Shown piece after piece: positions 54,910 through 63,661 of a stretch of DNA of 64,000 nt. The notes below the pieces were generated by a model that saw only the letters and a program-made list of their open reading frames with translations, made no database searches and was not told where the DNA came from. Made by a program: the position numbers and the translations under genes. This stretch comes from Mesobacillus foraminis (lineage in GTDB: Bacteria > Bacillota > Bacilli > Bacillales > Cytobacillaceae). The stretch lies in assembly GCF_004340465.1 (NCBI RefSeq), contig NZ_SLVV01000009.1:229402-293401 (forward strand), in the 5' to 3' direction. The number at the start of each line of letters is the position of its first letter. The stretch's first letter is position 1.

Positions 54910-56199
54910 GTGGAAGAGGGGCAGCAAAAGGTTATTCAGTATATCCGAAGGAATCAAGGGCGCGGCCAGCGTTTTCTGCAAAGGCTTGTTCAGGAAGGGA
55001 GTATACGAGGGCATGAAAGCAGGGCGCAGGCTGTCATAATCGAGAAGTGCAGGGAGCTAGGGCTGAAGATGGACATTTGGGAAATCGGCGGGGAGACTTT
55101 GACATCCCATCCTGCATTTTGTTCGGACAGGGTGAATTTTAAAGGAAATCCCAATGCTGTGGGGGTGCTGCAAGGAACTGGCGGAGGAAAATCACTTATC
55201 CTGAACGGTCACATAGACGTTGTTCCTGTTGGCTCGCTAAAAGTCTGGGAGCATGATCCTTTCAGCGGTCATGTTCATGACGGGAAGCTATATGGGCGGG
55301 GGTCGACTGACATGAAAGGCGGAACTGTTTCCTTGGTGATGGCGCTTGAAGCAATTGTGGAAAGCGGAATATCCTTAAAGGGGGACGTCATTTTCCAGAG
55401 TGTCATCGAAGAGGAAAGCGGCGGGGCCGGAACCCTAGCCGCAGTTTTAAGAGGATACCGGGCAGATGGCGCCATTATTCCTGAGCCTACGAATATGAAG
55501 TTTTTCCCGAAGCAGCAGGGTTCCATGTGGTTCAGAATCAAGGTAAAGGGGAAACAAGCCCACGGCGGGACAAGATACGAGGGAGTCAGTGCGATTGAGA
55601 AGGCCGAAAAGGTGCTTATGGAGCTGAGAGAATTAGAGAAACGTAGAAACAGGAAAATCGAGGATCCGCTTTTTGCGGGAATCCCAATTCCGATTCCGAT
55701 TAATGTCGGTAAAATCAATGGTGGGGAATGGCCCTCTTCCGTTGCCGACTCAGCGATTATAGAAGGCCGGATGGGAGTGGCTCCTGACGAAACAATGGAA
55801 CACGCAAAAAAAGAGATGGAGCTTGCAATCAAAGCAATGGCAGGACAGGATCAATGGTTAGAACGTCATCCGCCGGAGGTTGAATGGTTTGGGGCCAGCT
55901 GGCTACCGGGCAGCCTGGAAATCGACCATGAACTTGTCGCCGCTTTAAGTGAATGTTATTCGATGATAAAAGGGAAATCTCCAATAGTGGAAGCTTCACC
56001 TTGGGCAACTGATGGGGGCATCCTCAATAAAGTCGCCAACGTGCCAGTGGTTGTGTTTGGTCCAGGGGTTACAAAGAAAGCGCATGATGCTAACGAATAT
56101 ATTGAGCTGGCAGACGTCTTTGAAACAGCGGAAATCATCGCCCTCACCATCATGAAGTGGTGCGAGGCAAACGAGGGAGGGGCGAAATGGGAGCAATAA
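54910..56199 (+). CDS. yodQ: M20-family amidohydrolase, predicted deacetylase (YodQ)
   Basis: A 429-residue metallopeptidase-fold hydrolase of the ArgE/DapE group. Metal-ligand motifs are visible: NGHIDVVPVG (H near 102), GRGSTDMKGG (D near 135), the catalytic and ligand pair VIEEESGG, and a late HDANEYIE histidine. It likely removes the acetyl group from 4-acetamidobutyrate, giving 4-aminobutyrate and acetate; this is inferred from the neighbours. The start is GTG behind AAGGAAGGGAG. Confidence 0.87.
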   Translation: MEEGQQKVIQYIRRNQGRGQRFLQRLVQEGSIRGHESRAQAVIIEKCRELGLKMDIWEIGGETLTSHPAFCSDRVNFKGNPNAVGVLQGTGGGKSLILNGHIDVVPVGSLKVWEHDPFSGHVHDGKLYGRGSTDMKGGTVSLVMALEAIVESGISLKGDVIFQSVIEEESGGAGTLAAVLRGYRADGAIIPEPTNMKFFPKQQGSMWFRIKVKGKQAHGGTRYEGVSAIEKAEKVLMELRELEKRRNRKIEDPLFAGIPIPIPINVGKINGGEWPSSVADSAIIEGRMGVAPDETMEHAKKEMELAIKAMAGQDQWLERHPPEVEWFGASWLPGSLEIDHELVAALSECYSMIKGKSPIVEASPWATDGGILNKVANVPVVVFGPGVTKKAHDANEYIELADVFETAEIIALTIMKWCEANEGGAKWEQ

Positions 56200-57512
56200 A
56201 TTTAAAAACGGCTATACCGGGACCAAAGGCTGCTGAGCTATTAGCAAGGAAAGAAAAGAATGTACCTTCTGGCCCGTTCAATACGATGAAAACCTTTGCG
56301 GTAAAAGGGGAAGGGGCTCTTCTCACTGATATCGACGGAAATACATTCATCGATTTTGCAGGGGGAATCGGTACACAAAATGCAGGCCATTGTCCCCCAA
56401 GAGTGGTGAAGGCTTTGCATGAACAAATTGAAAAATACTTGCACCCATGCTTTCATGTCATGATGTATGAACCCTATATTGACCTGGCTGAAAAGCTGAA
56501 TGGAATTACTCCAGGAAACCATGCCAAGAAAACCTTTTTTTTAAGCAGCGGTGCTGAAGCAGTTGAAAATGCTGTTAAAATTGCCAGGAAATATACAGGG
56601 AGAAAGGGAATTGTCAGTTTTGAGCGAGGCTTCCACGGCAGGACCTATATGGCAATGTCGTTGACCAGCAAAGTGAAGCCGTATAAATATCAATTTGGCC
56701 CATTTGCTCCCGAAACCTATAAATGGCCGTTCCCTTTCTATTTTCAATCAGGAATGCCGGAGGAAGATCTTGATGATTTACTGTTGAACAGGTATGAAAG
56801 CTTCTTTTTAAGTGAAGTGCCTCCTGATGAAATTGCTGCTGTTATCCTCGAGCCTGTCCAGGGAGAAGGCGGTTTTAACATCCCATCTAAAAGGTTCGTC
56901 CAGGGTGTAAAGAAGCTTTGTGAAAAATACGGGGTCCTATTCATCGCGGATGAGATTCAGACTGGGTTTGGGCGGACTGGCAAGATGTTTGCCATTGAGC
57001 ATTTTGATGTGATTCCTGATCTGATGACCATGTCGAAATCAATTGCTGCAGGTCTTCCAATCAGTGCAGTTACAGGCAGGGCTGATATAATGGAAGCGGC
57101 AGGCACCGGAGAAATAGGCGGCACCTTCGGAGGAAGCCCCCTTGGCTGTGTAGCCGCCCTTGAGGTTATAAACACGATCAATTCCGAAAACTTATTGGAA
57201 AAGGCGGAAGCTATTGGGGCTTCGTTTCGGAAGCGTTTTGAAAAGCTGAAGCAATCAACGCCGGAAATTGGTGATCTCCGTTCACTGGGTGCAATGTGCG
57301 CAATTGAGTTTATTGACAGGGACGGAAAACCAAATCAGCCTCTTGTTCAAAAAATAATGAGCATTGCTCATCAGCGCGGTTTAATCATCATGGGGGCGGG
57401 GTTATATGGGAATGTAATCCGGCTGCTGACACCGTTAGTTGTTACAGAGCAGCAGCTTGAGGAGGGACTTCAGGTGCTGGAAGATGCCATCACTGAATGC
57501 TGCAGGAAATAG
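56187..57512 (+). CDS. gabT: 4-aminobutyrate aminotransferase-like enzyme (GabT)
   Basis: A 441-residue class III aminotransferase. The PLP lysine is in LMTMSKSIAAGLPISA (about 288), FIADEIQTGFGRTGKMFAIE is upstream, and the GTQNAGHCPPRVV and SGAEAVENAVKIAR segments fit GABA transaminases. It overlaps yodQ by 13 nt; ATG 56187 follows GAGGGAGGGGCGAA. It should convert 4-aminobutyrate to succinate semialdehyde. This gene and the next are additional to the B. subtilis yod operon as I know it. Confidence 0.88.
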   Translation: MGAINLKTAIPGPKAAELLARKEKNVPSGPFNTMKTFAVKGEGALLTDIDGNTFIDFAGGIGTQNAGHCPPRVVKALHEQIEKYLHPCFHVMMYEPYIDLAEKLNGITPGNHAKKTFFLSSGAEAVENAVKIARKYTGRKGIVSFERGFHGRTYMAMSLTSKVKPYKYQFGPFAPETYKWPFPFYFQSGMPEEDLDDLLLNRYESFFLSEVPPDEIAAVILEPVQGEGGFNIPSKRFVQGVKKLCEKYGVLFIADEIQTGFGRTGKMFAIEHFDVIPDLMTMSKSIAAGLPISAVTGRADIMEAAGTGEIGGTFGGSPLGCVAALEVINTINSENLLEKAEAIGASFRKRFEKLKQSTPEIGDLRSLGAMCAIEFIDRDGKPNQPLVQKIMSIAHQRGLIIMGAGLYGNVIRLLTPLVVTEQQLEEGLQVLEDAITECCRK

Positions 57513-57522
57513 GAGGAAGAAG

Positions 57523-58944
57523 ATGAAACAATCATTATGGATTAATGGCACCAACCATGAGACAGAAATTTACAAGCCATTGTATAGCCCTTTTGACGGG
57601 AAAAAACTAGCTGAGGTTGCGGCAGCAACAGATGAGGATGTAAAACTTGCCATTGAGGCAGCGTACAGGGCCAGAAAGACAATGGCCGAAATGCCGGCCT
57701 ATCAAAGGGCGGAGATTCTGGAAAGAGTCACTGCTCAATTAAAGGAAGAAAGAGAAGAATGTGCCAGGCTGATTGCTGAAGAATCGGCCAAACCCTTGAA
57801 GGCTGCACGTGCTGAAGTAGACAGGACCATCATGACTTATACCTTCGCAGCTAATGAGGCAAGGGGAATTCACGGGGAGACGGTACCCCTTGATGGAGCA
57901 CCTGGAGGGGAAGGGAGACTCGCTTATACAATCAGGGAGCCGTTAGGAGTCATTGCTGCCATTACACCCTTTAATTTTCCGATGAATCTAGTTGCTCATA
58001 AGGTGGGGCCTGCGATTGCTGCAGGAAACACCGTCGTCTTAAAGCCAGCCAGCCAAACCCCGCTCTCCTCCTATAAAATCGCCAAGTATTTTCAGAAAGC
58101 CGGACTGCCGGCAGGGGTACTGAATGTGGTCACGGGCAGCGGCAAAACGGTAGGGGATGCCCTGATCAATGATGAAAGGGTCAAAAAAGTTACTTTTACA
58201 GGAAGCCCAGCGGTCGGGAGATATATACGCGAAAATGCAGGACTCAAAAGAGTGACGCTTGAGCTCGGCTCGAATTCGGCAGTAATCGTAGACCAAGAAG
58301 TGGATATAGCAAAAATCATCCCGCGAATTGTCTCTGGAGCCTTTGCCTATCAAGGGCAAGTATGTATTTCGGTCCAGAGAATTTTCGTACATGAATCATT
58401 ATTCGAAGCTTTCTCTAAGGCTTTTGTTGCGGAAGCCGAAAAACTGAGAGTGGGAAATCCGCTTGAAGAAGAGACAGATGTTTCAGCGCTAATTTCAAGG
58501 GAAGACGTCAAGCGGGCTAAAGGCTGGGTAGATGAAGCAGTCGCCCGCGGAGCCGAACTGGCACTGGGAGGGGTGGAGGAGGATGCGGTCCTTCATCCTA
58601 CTGTCCTTCTCCATGCTGAATTAACAGAAAAAGTTTCCTGCGAAGAAATATTTGCGCCGGTCGTTCATATTAACAGATTCAGCAGTTTTAACGAAGCTTT
58701 AGAAATGGTGAATCAGTCACAATTTGGACTTCAGGCTGGTGTATATACCAATGACGTCAACAGAGCCTTTAAAGCGGCGAGAACTCTCGAAGTCGGGGGT
58801 GTAATGATCAATGATATCCCTACCTTCAGGGTAGACAATATGCCATATGGCGGAGTTAAGCTAAGTGGAACCGGCCGTGAAGGAATTAAGTATGCAATCG
58901 AAGAAATGACCGAGCTCAAGCTGGTCAGCTTTAAATTGGACTAA
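57523..58944 (+). CDS. NAD(P)-dependent aldehyde dehydrogenase, predicted succinate-semialdehyde dehydrogenase
   Basis: A 473-residue aldehyde dehydrogenase. The general-base Glu is in LELGSNSAVIV (about 247), the nucleophilic Cys in YQGQVCISVQRIF (about 282), and TFTGSPAVGRYI is the cofactor region. Following gabT by 10 nt, it probably oxidises succinate semialdehyde to succinate, though GapN-like and other substrates cannot be excluded. ATG 57523 follows AGGAGGAAGAAG; earlier frame starts overlap gabT. A hairpin closes this part of the island. Confidence 0.87.
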   Translation: MKQSLWINGTNHETEIYKPLYSPFDGKKLAEVAAATDEDVKLAIEAAYRARKTMAEMPAYQRAEILERVTAQLKEEREECARLIAEESAKPLKAARAEVDRTIMTYTFAANEARGIHGETVPLDGAPGGEGRLAYTIREPLGVIAAITPFNFPMNLVAHKVGPAIAAGNTVVLKPASQTPLSSYKIAKYFQKAGLPAGVLNVVTGSGKTVGDALINDERVKKVTFTGSPAVGRYIRENAGLKRVTLELGSNSAVIVDQEVDIAKIIPRIVSGAFAYQGQVCISVQRIFVHESLFEAFSKAFVAEAEKLRVGNPLEEETDVSALISREDVKRAKGWVDEAVARGAELALGGVEEDAVLHPTVLLHAELTEKVSCEEIFAPVVHINRFSSFNEALEMVNQSQFGLQAGVYTNDVNRAFKAARTLEVGGVMINDIPTFRVDNMPYGGVKLSGTGREGIKYAIEEMTELKLVSFKLD

Positions 58945-58978
58945 TCCATCGGTTTTGCAGATAGGTAAATTAACAAAT

Positions 58979-59004
58979 AGCCTGGCCATTCTGGCCGGGC
59001 TTTA
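58979..59004 (+). terminator. Hairpin between the aldehyde dehydrogenase gene and ablB
   Basis: AGCCTGGCCA, loop TTC, TGGCCGGGCT (one G-U pair), then TTTAC. It is a weak terminator or attenuator rather than a full stop. Confidence 0.55.
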
Positions 59005-59022
59005 CTGAAATGGGGGGAATGT

Positions 59023-59895
59023 ATGAACCTAAGCAAAACAATGGTATCACAGGGCCCTGACTACTGTTTGACCATTTATCTTGACCATCGGAACCTTCGG
59101 GTAAGAGTGGACGATTATCTAGGGAACATTGATCAAATACTTGAGGAAAGTGAAAGAATAGCGAAGCTGCATAAAGTTGAGAAGTTAATAATTAAGGCGA
59201 GGGAGACTCATTTTATAAAACTGCTCGAGCGCGGCTACCGGTGTGAAGCGGTCGTGGATCACTACTTTCTTGGGTCTGACTGCCTGTTTTTTTCAAAATT
59301 CTACAGTGCCAAAAGAAGTGCTAACGAACAGTGGAAAAAAGAAGAGGAAATTCTCGAAGATGTATCCTTGCTGCAAAGGCAGTCCCCTCCATTTAAAATA
59401 CCCGGAGAATTTCAGCTCGAGAAGATGGAAGGAAAAGATGCTGAAAAACTTGCAAAGCTTTATAAACAGGTGTTTGAACTCTATCCCACTCCCTTAAATG
59501 ACCCCGAATACATCAAGCAGACTTTAAAAGAGGGGACTGTTTATTACGGATTTCGGTACGATGGGGAAATCATAAGTGCAGCTTCGGCAGAAATTAATTC
59601 TTTTTATAAAAATGCGGAACTTACCGATTGTGCAACTTTAAAAGAGTTCAGAAAATATGGGTTAATGAAGGTGTTGCTGCTGGAGCTGGAGAAAGAGCTT
59701 AAACTCAATGGGATATTCTGTACCTATTCAATTGCCAGGGCTCTCTCTTTCGGGATGAATGCTGCCCTCCATCAGCTGGGGTATTCGTACCGGGGAAGGC
59801 TGGTGAACAATTGCTTTATTTTTGATAAGCTTGAGGACATGAATGTATGGGTCAGGGACCTATCGAAAGATGCCGGGTTTTCGGCAGTAAGATGA
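59023..59895 (+). CDS. ablB: Beta-lysine N6-acetyltransferase AblB (YodP)
   Basis: A 290-residue GNAT-family acetyltransferase. The C-terminal GNAT core lies at about 130-270 (SAASAEINSFYKNAELTDCA and the acetyl-CoA region TLKEFRKYGLMKVLLLELEK). It matches YodP/AblB, which acetylates the terminal amine of beta-lysine made by KamA. In methanogens and some bacilli this product is an osmolyte; here the neighbours suggest catabolism. The ATG follows TGGGGGGAATGT. Confidence 0.88.
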   Translation: MNLSKTMVSQGPDYCLTIYLDHRNLRVRVDDYLGNIDQILEESERIAKLHKVEKLIIKARETHFIKLLERGYRCEAVVDHYFLGSDCLFFSKFYSAKRSANEQWKKEEEILEDVSLLQRQSPPFKIPGEFQLEKMEGKDAEKLAKLYKQVFELYPTPLNDPEYIKQTLKEGTVYYGFRYDGEIISAASAEINSFYKNAELTDCATLKEFRKYGLMKVLLLELEKELKLNGIFCTYSIARALSFGMNAALHQLGYSYRGRLVNNCFIFDKLEDMNVWVRDLSKDAGFSAVR

Positions 59896-59941
59896 CTTTT
59901 TTTCGGCACCCTCTCATATATAAACAGAGGGGGATGATACT

Positions 59942-61318
59942 TTGAATAAAGCCGAAAATATAACGGAAGAGTTTCTTGGTGCCATACTGGGAAGCATTGA
60001 TGAGGCAATCCATGCAGTAAATACAAAAGGGATTACTATTTTCTACAACGAAGTAGCTGCCCGCCATGATGGACTGGAAATCGAGGAGGTAATAGGAAAG
60101 CCGATTTTGAATATATATCCTTCACTAAGCGAAAAGTCCAGCACCCTCCTCAATGTCCTGAAAACCAGGATGCCCTTATATAATAAAACACAATCATTTG
60201 TTAATCTTCATGGGAAAAAAATTGAAACTGTAAACACAACCTTGCCAATCATCGTAAAAGGAGAGCTGATAGGTGCGGTTGAAATCGCAAAGGATTATTC
60301 CAGGTTAAAAGAGCTGGCCGAACGGCTTGTTGATATACAGAAAGTCCTGAAGCAAAACACCTCTAAAAGCCCTTCTCATGGAGCTAAATACAGTTTTGGC
60401 GACATCCTGACAAAGAACAAAAGCTTTATTCAAACAAAGGAACAAGCGGAAAAGCTTGCTGTATCCCAATCCCCCATAATGGTATTCGGGGAAAGCGGAA
60501 CAGGGAAGGAATTATTTGTCCATGCCATCCATAACGCTTCCAAAAGGAGAAATGGGCCACTGATTCCCCAAAATTGTGCAGCTATTCCTGAAAACCTGCT
60601 TGAAGGTATACTTTTTGGAACTTCAAAAGGAAGTTTTACAGGTGCAGTAGACAGGCCAGGTCTGTTTGAACTTGCAGATGGAGGAACATTGTTCCTGGAC
60701 GAACTGCATGCCATGCCTGTGGAGCTGCAGGCAAAGCTTTTGCGTGTGCTCGAGGACGGGGCAGTAAGAAGGATAGGGAGTTCGAAGGTCATATCAGTTG
60801 ATGTCCGTGTTATCTCAGCCATGAATATCAATCCGCTGAAAGCTGTTGAAGAAAACAAGCTTCGTGAGGATCTATTTTATCGATTGAACGTTCTCACATT
60901 TGAAGTGACGCCGCTAAGGGAGCGCCCTGAAGATATCCTCTATCTGACAGAGAAATTTATTGGCGATTTCAGCCGGCAGCTTGGCAAGCAGGAGATCCGA
61001 TGGAACAGGGAGGTAGAAGGTGTTTTCTTGAATCATTCCTGGCCCGGGAATATCCGTGAACTGAAACATACCATCGAATATATGATGAATGTTTGTGAAG
61101 GAGAGAGCCTCAATACAAATGATCTGCCAGCACTTCTAAGGAAAACGGAAAAAAGGATTAACGTTATTCAATCTGATCTTAGTCTTAAAGAAAATCTAAA
61201 AAGGTACGAACAAGGACTCATTCAAAGGGCAATGGAAGAAAGCGGTGGGAATATTCAAAAAGCTGCCCGGCTTCTTGGAATACCAAGGCAGACCCTTCAA
61301 TATAAATTAAAAAAGTAA
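59942..61318 (+). CDS. PAS-type sigma-54-dependent transcriptional activator
   Basis: A 458-residue enhancer-binding protein. An N-terminal PAS domain (about 10-120) is followed by a sigma-54 AAA domain (about 150-385): Walker A GESGTGKE near 182, the sigma-54 contact motif GSFTGA, Walker B LFLDELH. A Fis-type helix-turn-helix ends the protein (GGNIQKAARLLGIPRQTLQ). It resembles RocR-type activators of amino-acid catabolism. The TTG start lies 9 nt after AGAGGGGG, whose start pairs in a CCCTCT/AGAGGG hairpin (59909-59931). Its likely target is the sigma-54 promoter of kamA. Confidence 0.9.
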   Translation: MNKAENITEEFLGAILGSIDEAIHAVNTKGITIFYNEVAARHDGLEIEEVIGKPILNIYPSLSEKSSTLLNVLKTRMPLYNKTQSFVNLHGKKIETVNTTLPIIVKGELIGAVEIAKDYSRLKELAERLVDIQKVLKQNTSKSPSHGAKYSFGDILTKNKSFIQTKEQAEKLAVSQSPIMVFGESGTGKELFVHAIHNASKRRNGPLIPQNCAAIPENLLEGILFGTSKGSFTGAVDRPGLFELADGGTLFLDELHAMPVELQAKLLRVLEDGAVRRIGSSKVISVDVRVISAMNINPLKAVEENKLREDLFYRLNVLTFEVTPLRERPEDILYLTEKFIGDFSRQLGKQEIRWNREVEGVFLNHSWPGNIRELKHTIEYMMNVCEGESLNTNDLPALLRKTEKRINVIQSDLSLKENLKRYEQGLIQRAMEESGGNIQKAARLLGIPRQTLQYKLKK

Positions 61319-61329
61319 CGAACTGCACC

Positions 61330-61358
61330 GCCTGCCAAAAAATCGGCAGGCTTTTTTT
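61330..61358 (+). terminator. Terminator between the activator gene and kamA
   Basis: GCCTGCC pairs with GGCAGGC around AAAAAATC, followed by seven T residues, so kamA needs its own promoter. Confidence 0.9.
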
Positions 61359-61369
61359 GTGACTCCTTT

Positions 61370-61389
61370 ATCCTTGTGGTCGAAAGGAT
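61370..61389 (+). promoter_or_regulatory. Possible upstream activator site for kamA
   Basis: Inverted repeat ATCCTT-N8-AAGGAT, 42 bp upstream of the -24 element. It is a candidate binding site for the adjacent activator; the location fits but the site has not been matched to a known consensus. Confidence 0.35.
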
Positions 61390-61430
61390 CAAAATTACGG
61401 TCTCTCCTTCATGCTCTTCAACTGAACTGT

Positions 61431-61447
61431 TGGCATGAAATTTGCAT
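61431..61447 (+). promoter_or_regulatory. Sigma-54 (-24/-12) promoter of kamA
   Basis: TGGCATG-N4-TTGCAT, with GG (61432-61433) and GC (61444-61445) exactly 10 bp apart, matching the consensus TGGCACG-N4-TTGCA except one base. It lies between the terminator and the kamA ribosome binding site, next to the gene for a sigma-54 activator. Confidence 0.88.
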
Positions 61448-61483
61448 AGATAATAAGTATAAAAGAGCTAAGGGGGACATTAA

Positions 61484-62911
61484 ATGAAACCTTTTTTATA
61501 TACACCCGACCGCCACTGGAAAGATATTGAATTATGGAAGGATGTTACGGACGAACAATGGAATGACTGGATTTGGCAGCTGACCAATACGATAAGGACG
61601 CTCGAAGACTTAAAAAAAGTTATTCGTCTTACACCCGAAGAAGAGGAAGGGGTCCGTATTTCAACCAAAACAATCCCTTTGAATATAACTCCCTACTATG
61701 CTTCGCTAATGAACCCTGACGATCCAAGATGCCCTGTAAGGATGCAGTCGGTACCGATTGGAAAAGAAATTTTAAAAACTAAGTATGATCTCGAGGATCC
61801 TCTTCATGAAGATGAAGACTCTCCTGTTCCTGGGCTGACTCACCGCTATCCGGACAGAGTCCTTTTTCTAGTCACAAATCAATGTTCTATGTATTGCCGC
61901 TACTGTACTAGAAGAAGGTTTTCAGGACAAATAGGAATGGGCGTACCGAAAAAACAGCTCGATGCCGCCATAAATTATATTAGGAATACGGAAGAAGTGA
62001 GAGATGTTCTAATATCAGGCGGGGATGGGTTATTGATTAATGACAATATCCTTGAATACATTCTCAAAAACCTAAGGGAAATCGACCATGTTGAAATTAT
62101 CAGGATTGGCACACGGGCACCGGTCGTCTTTCCGCAGAGAATTACCGAAAATCTGTGCAGCATCCTGAAAAAATACCATCCAGTGTGGCTCAATACCCAT
62201 TTTAATACTTCTATTGAAATTACTGAGGAATCAAAAAAAGCCTGTGATATGCTTGCTGACGCAGGGGTGCCTGTTGGCAATCAGTCGGTTATTTTGGCGG
62301 GGATTAATGACAGTGTCCCGATTATGAAAAAACTAATGCATGACCTGGTAAAAATAAGGGTGAGGCCGTATTACATCTATCAATGTGACCTTTCAGAAGG
62401 AATCGGGCATTTCCGTGCCCCAGTTTCCAAAGGGCTGGAGATTATTGAAGGTCTTAGAGGTCATACAAGCGGGTATGCTGTACCAACCTTTGTTGTGGAT
62501 GCTCCAGGAGGTGGAGGGAAAATTGCCCTGCAGCCCAATTATCTAATTTCTCAAAGCCCCGAGAAAGTGATTCTGCGGAATTTTGAAGGGGTCATCACTT
62601 CTTATCCTGAGCCTGAAAATTATATTCCTGGCCGTGCCGAAGATTATTTCAAAGGAATCTATCCTGACTATGAGAATAAAAAATCAAATGTTGGGATTGC
62701 TGCAGTAATGAATGACAGCAAGTTCAACCTGGTCCCGGAAGATTTGCAAAGGCTTGACAGACGGAATCGATTCCAGGAAGACCCGGCTCATACTACACTA
62801 AAAGATAAAAGAGGAAAACGGGATGAGTTAAAGGAGAAAAAGTTCCAGGCACAGCAAATTAAAACATCAGGAGGCTCTGAAAAAATTCAGGCACCGAAAG
62901 AAGGGGATTGA
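61484..62911 (+). CDS. kamA: Lysine 2,3-aminomutase KamA
   Basis: A 475-residue radical SAM, PLP-dependent enzyme converting L-lysine to L-beta-lysine. The cluster motif is CSMYCRYC with C134, C138 and C141, followed by TRRRFSGQ; the PLP-binding region is near GGGGKIALQPNY. Length is near that of B. subtilis KamA (YodO). The C-terminus has a charged tail of about 50 residues. The ATG follows AAGGGGGAC. It is driven from the -24/-12 promoter and precedes yokU. Confidence 0.95.
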   Translation: MKPFLYTPDRHWKDIELWKDVTDEQWNDWIWQLTNTIRTLEDLKKVIRLTPEEEEGVRISTKTIPLNITPYYASLMNPDDPRCPVRMQSVPIGKEILKTKYDLEDPLHEDEDSPVPGLTHRYPDRVLFLVTNQCSMYCRYCTRRRFSGQIGMGVPKKQLDAAINYIRNTEEVRDVLISGGDGLLINDNILEYILKNLREIDHVEIIRIGTRAPVVFPQRITENLCSILKKYHPVWLNTHFNTSIEITEESKKACDMLADAGVPVGNQSVILAGINDSVPIMKKLMHDLVKIRVRPYYIYQCDLSEGIGHFRAPVSKGLEIIEGLRGHTSGYAVPTFVVDAPGGGGKIALQPNYLISQSPEKVILRNFEGVITSYPEPENYIPGRAEDYFKGIYPDYENKKSNVGIAAVMNDSKFNLVPEDLQRLDRRNRFQEDPAHTTLKDKRGKRDELKEKKFQAQQIKTSGGSEKIQAPKEGD

Positions 62912-62913
62912 AT

Positions 62914-63192
62914 ATGACATTGCTATGTGATTGGTGCGGTTGCAAGGCCAGGGCTGGTAAAAATACTGTTTACTGGGAGCTCCCTGATGGGTCTAGGGCA
63001 ATAATGATTACAAGCACTCCGGCCATAGTGTGTACGGCATGTGGAATGGAATACCAAACTGATATTATAACAAAAGAAATTGAAGACCAATTATTTTTAG
63101 TGGATACAAAAACAATCGGAAAATCATTGAGTTACGATGAATTGGTTGGGATGCCCAGGCTTTTAAAGAGAAACTACTTTGATTTTTCTTGA
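62914..63192 (+). CDS. yokU: YokU family zinc-ribbon protein
   Basis: A 92-residue protein with CDWCGCKAR at the N-terminus and CTACGMEY near 42-49, two knuckles forming a zinc ribbon. It matches the YokU group. ATG 62914 follows AAGGGGA by 7 nt; the TTG at 62908 overlaps the kamA stop. It is coupled to kamA, suggesting an accessory or regulatory role for lysine 2,3-aminomutase, but none is established. Confidence 0.78.
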   Translation: MTLLCDWCGCKARAGKNTVYWELPDGSRAIMITSTPAIVCTACGMEYQTDIITKEIEDQLFLVDTKTIGKSLSYDELVGMPRLLKRNYFDFS

Positions 63193-63206
63193 GACCGAAA
63201 ACCATG

Positions 63207-63246
63207 AATCCAAGAGTTGCGTCTGTTGTAATTCTTGGATTTTTTT
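63207..63246 (+). terminator. Terminator of kamA-yokU
   Basis: AATCCAAGA pairs with TTCTTGGATT around a 15-nt loop, followed by T residues. Confidence 0.75.
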
Positions 63247-63276
63247 CTAATAAAACAAGTCATCGTTTCAGGGACC

Positions 63277-63438
63277 ATGGACAGAATAAAAAACATCCTG
63301 AACGACAAAGAAATGATTGCTGATGATTCAGAGGTTGGTTGGCGAATTTTGTTCATCACCGTGCTCGTGGCTCACTTATTTTGGGTTATTATAATAGACA
63401 GTTTGTTTTTTGATCTTGGTCTTGCAAATACTTTTTGA
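63277..63438 (+). CDS. Putative small membrane protein (53 aa)
   Basis: A 53-residue frame starting MDRIKNILNDKEMIADDSEV with one helix (ILFITVLVAHLFWVIIID, about 24-41). ATG 63277 has a weak AGGGA site 3 nt upstream; a longer frame from 63235 overlaps the preceding terminator. No family is recognised. It sits between the lysine island and the tRNA operon. Confidence 0.45.
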   Translation: MDRIKNILNDKEMIADDSEVGWRILFITVLVAHLFWVIIIDSLFFDLGLANTF

Positions 63439-63536
63439 CCTTAACTATCGAAATGAGCGAAAAAGAGGGTATATACTATGCTTTAATAGCTTTCTTATAT
63501 AAATAAAGTACATAATTGGCTGAAAAAGAAAAAATG

Positions 63537-63565
63537 TTGACATTATGAATGCACGCTGTTATTAT
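63537..63565 (+). promoter_or_regulatory. Consensus sigma-A promoter of the tRNA operon
   Basis: TTGACA (63537-63542), 17-bp spacer, TATTAT (63560-63565). This is a strong, stable-RNA type promoter about 95 bp before the first tRNA. Confidence 0.85.
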
Positions 63566-63661
63566 TATAAATGTCGTTTAGAGCGATGAAAACAAACTTC
63601 GCTCTTAGAATAGAACAAATTACTTCTATTAATATAGAAAAATACGATTTCATTCAAAAAT

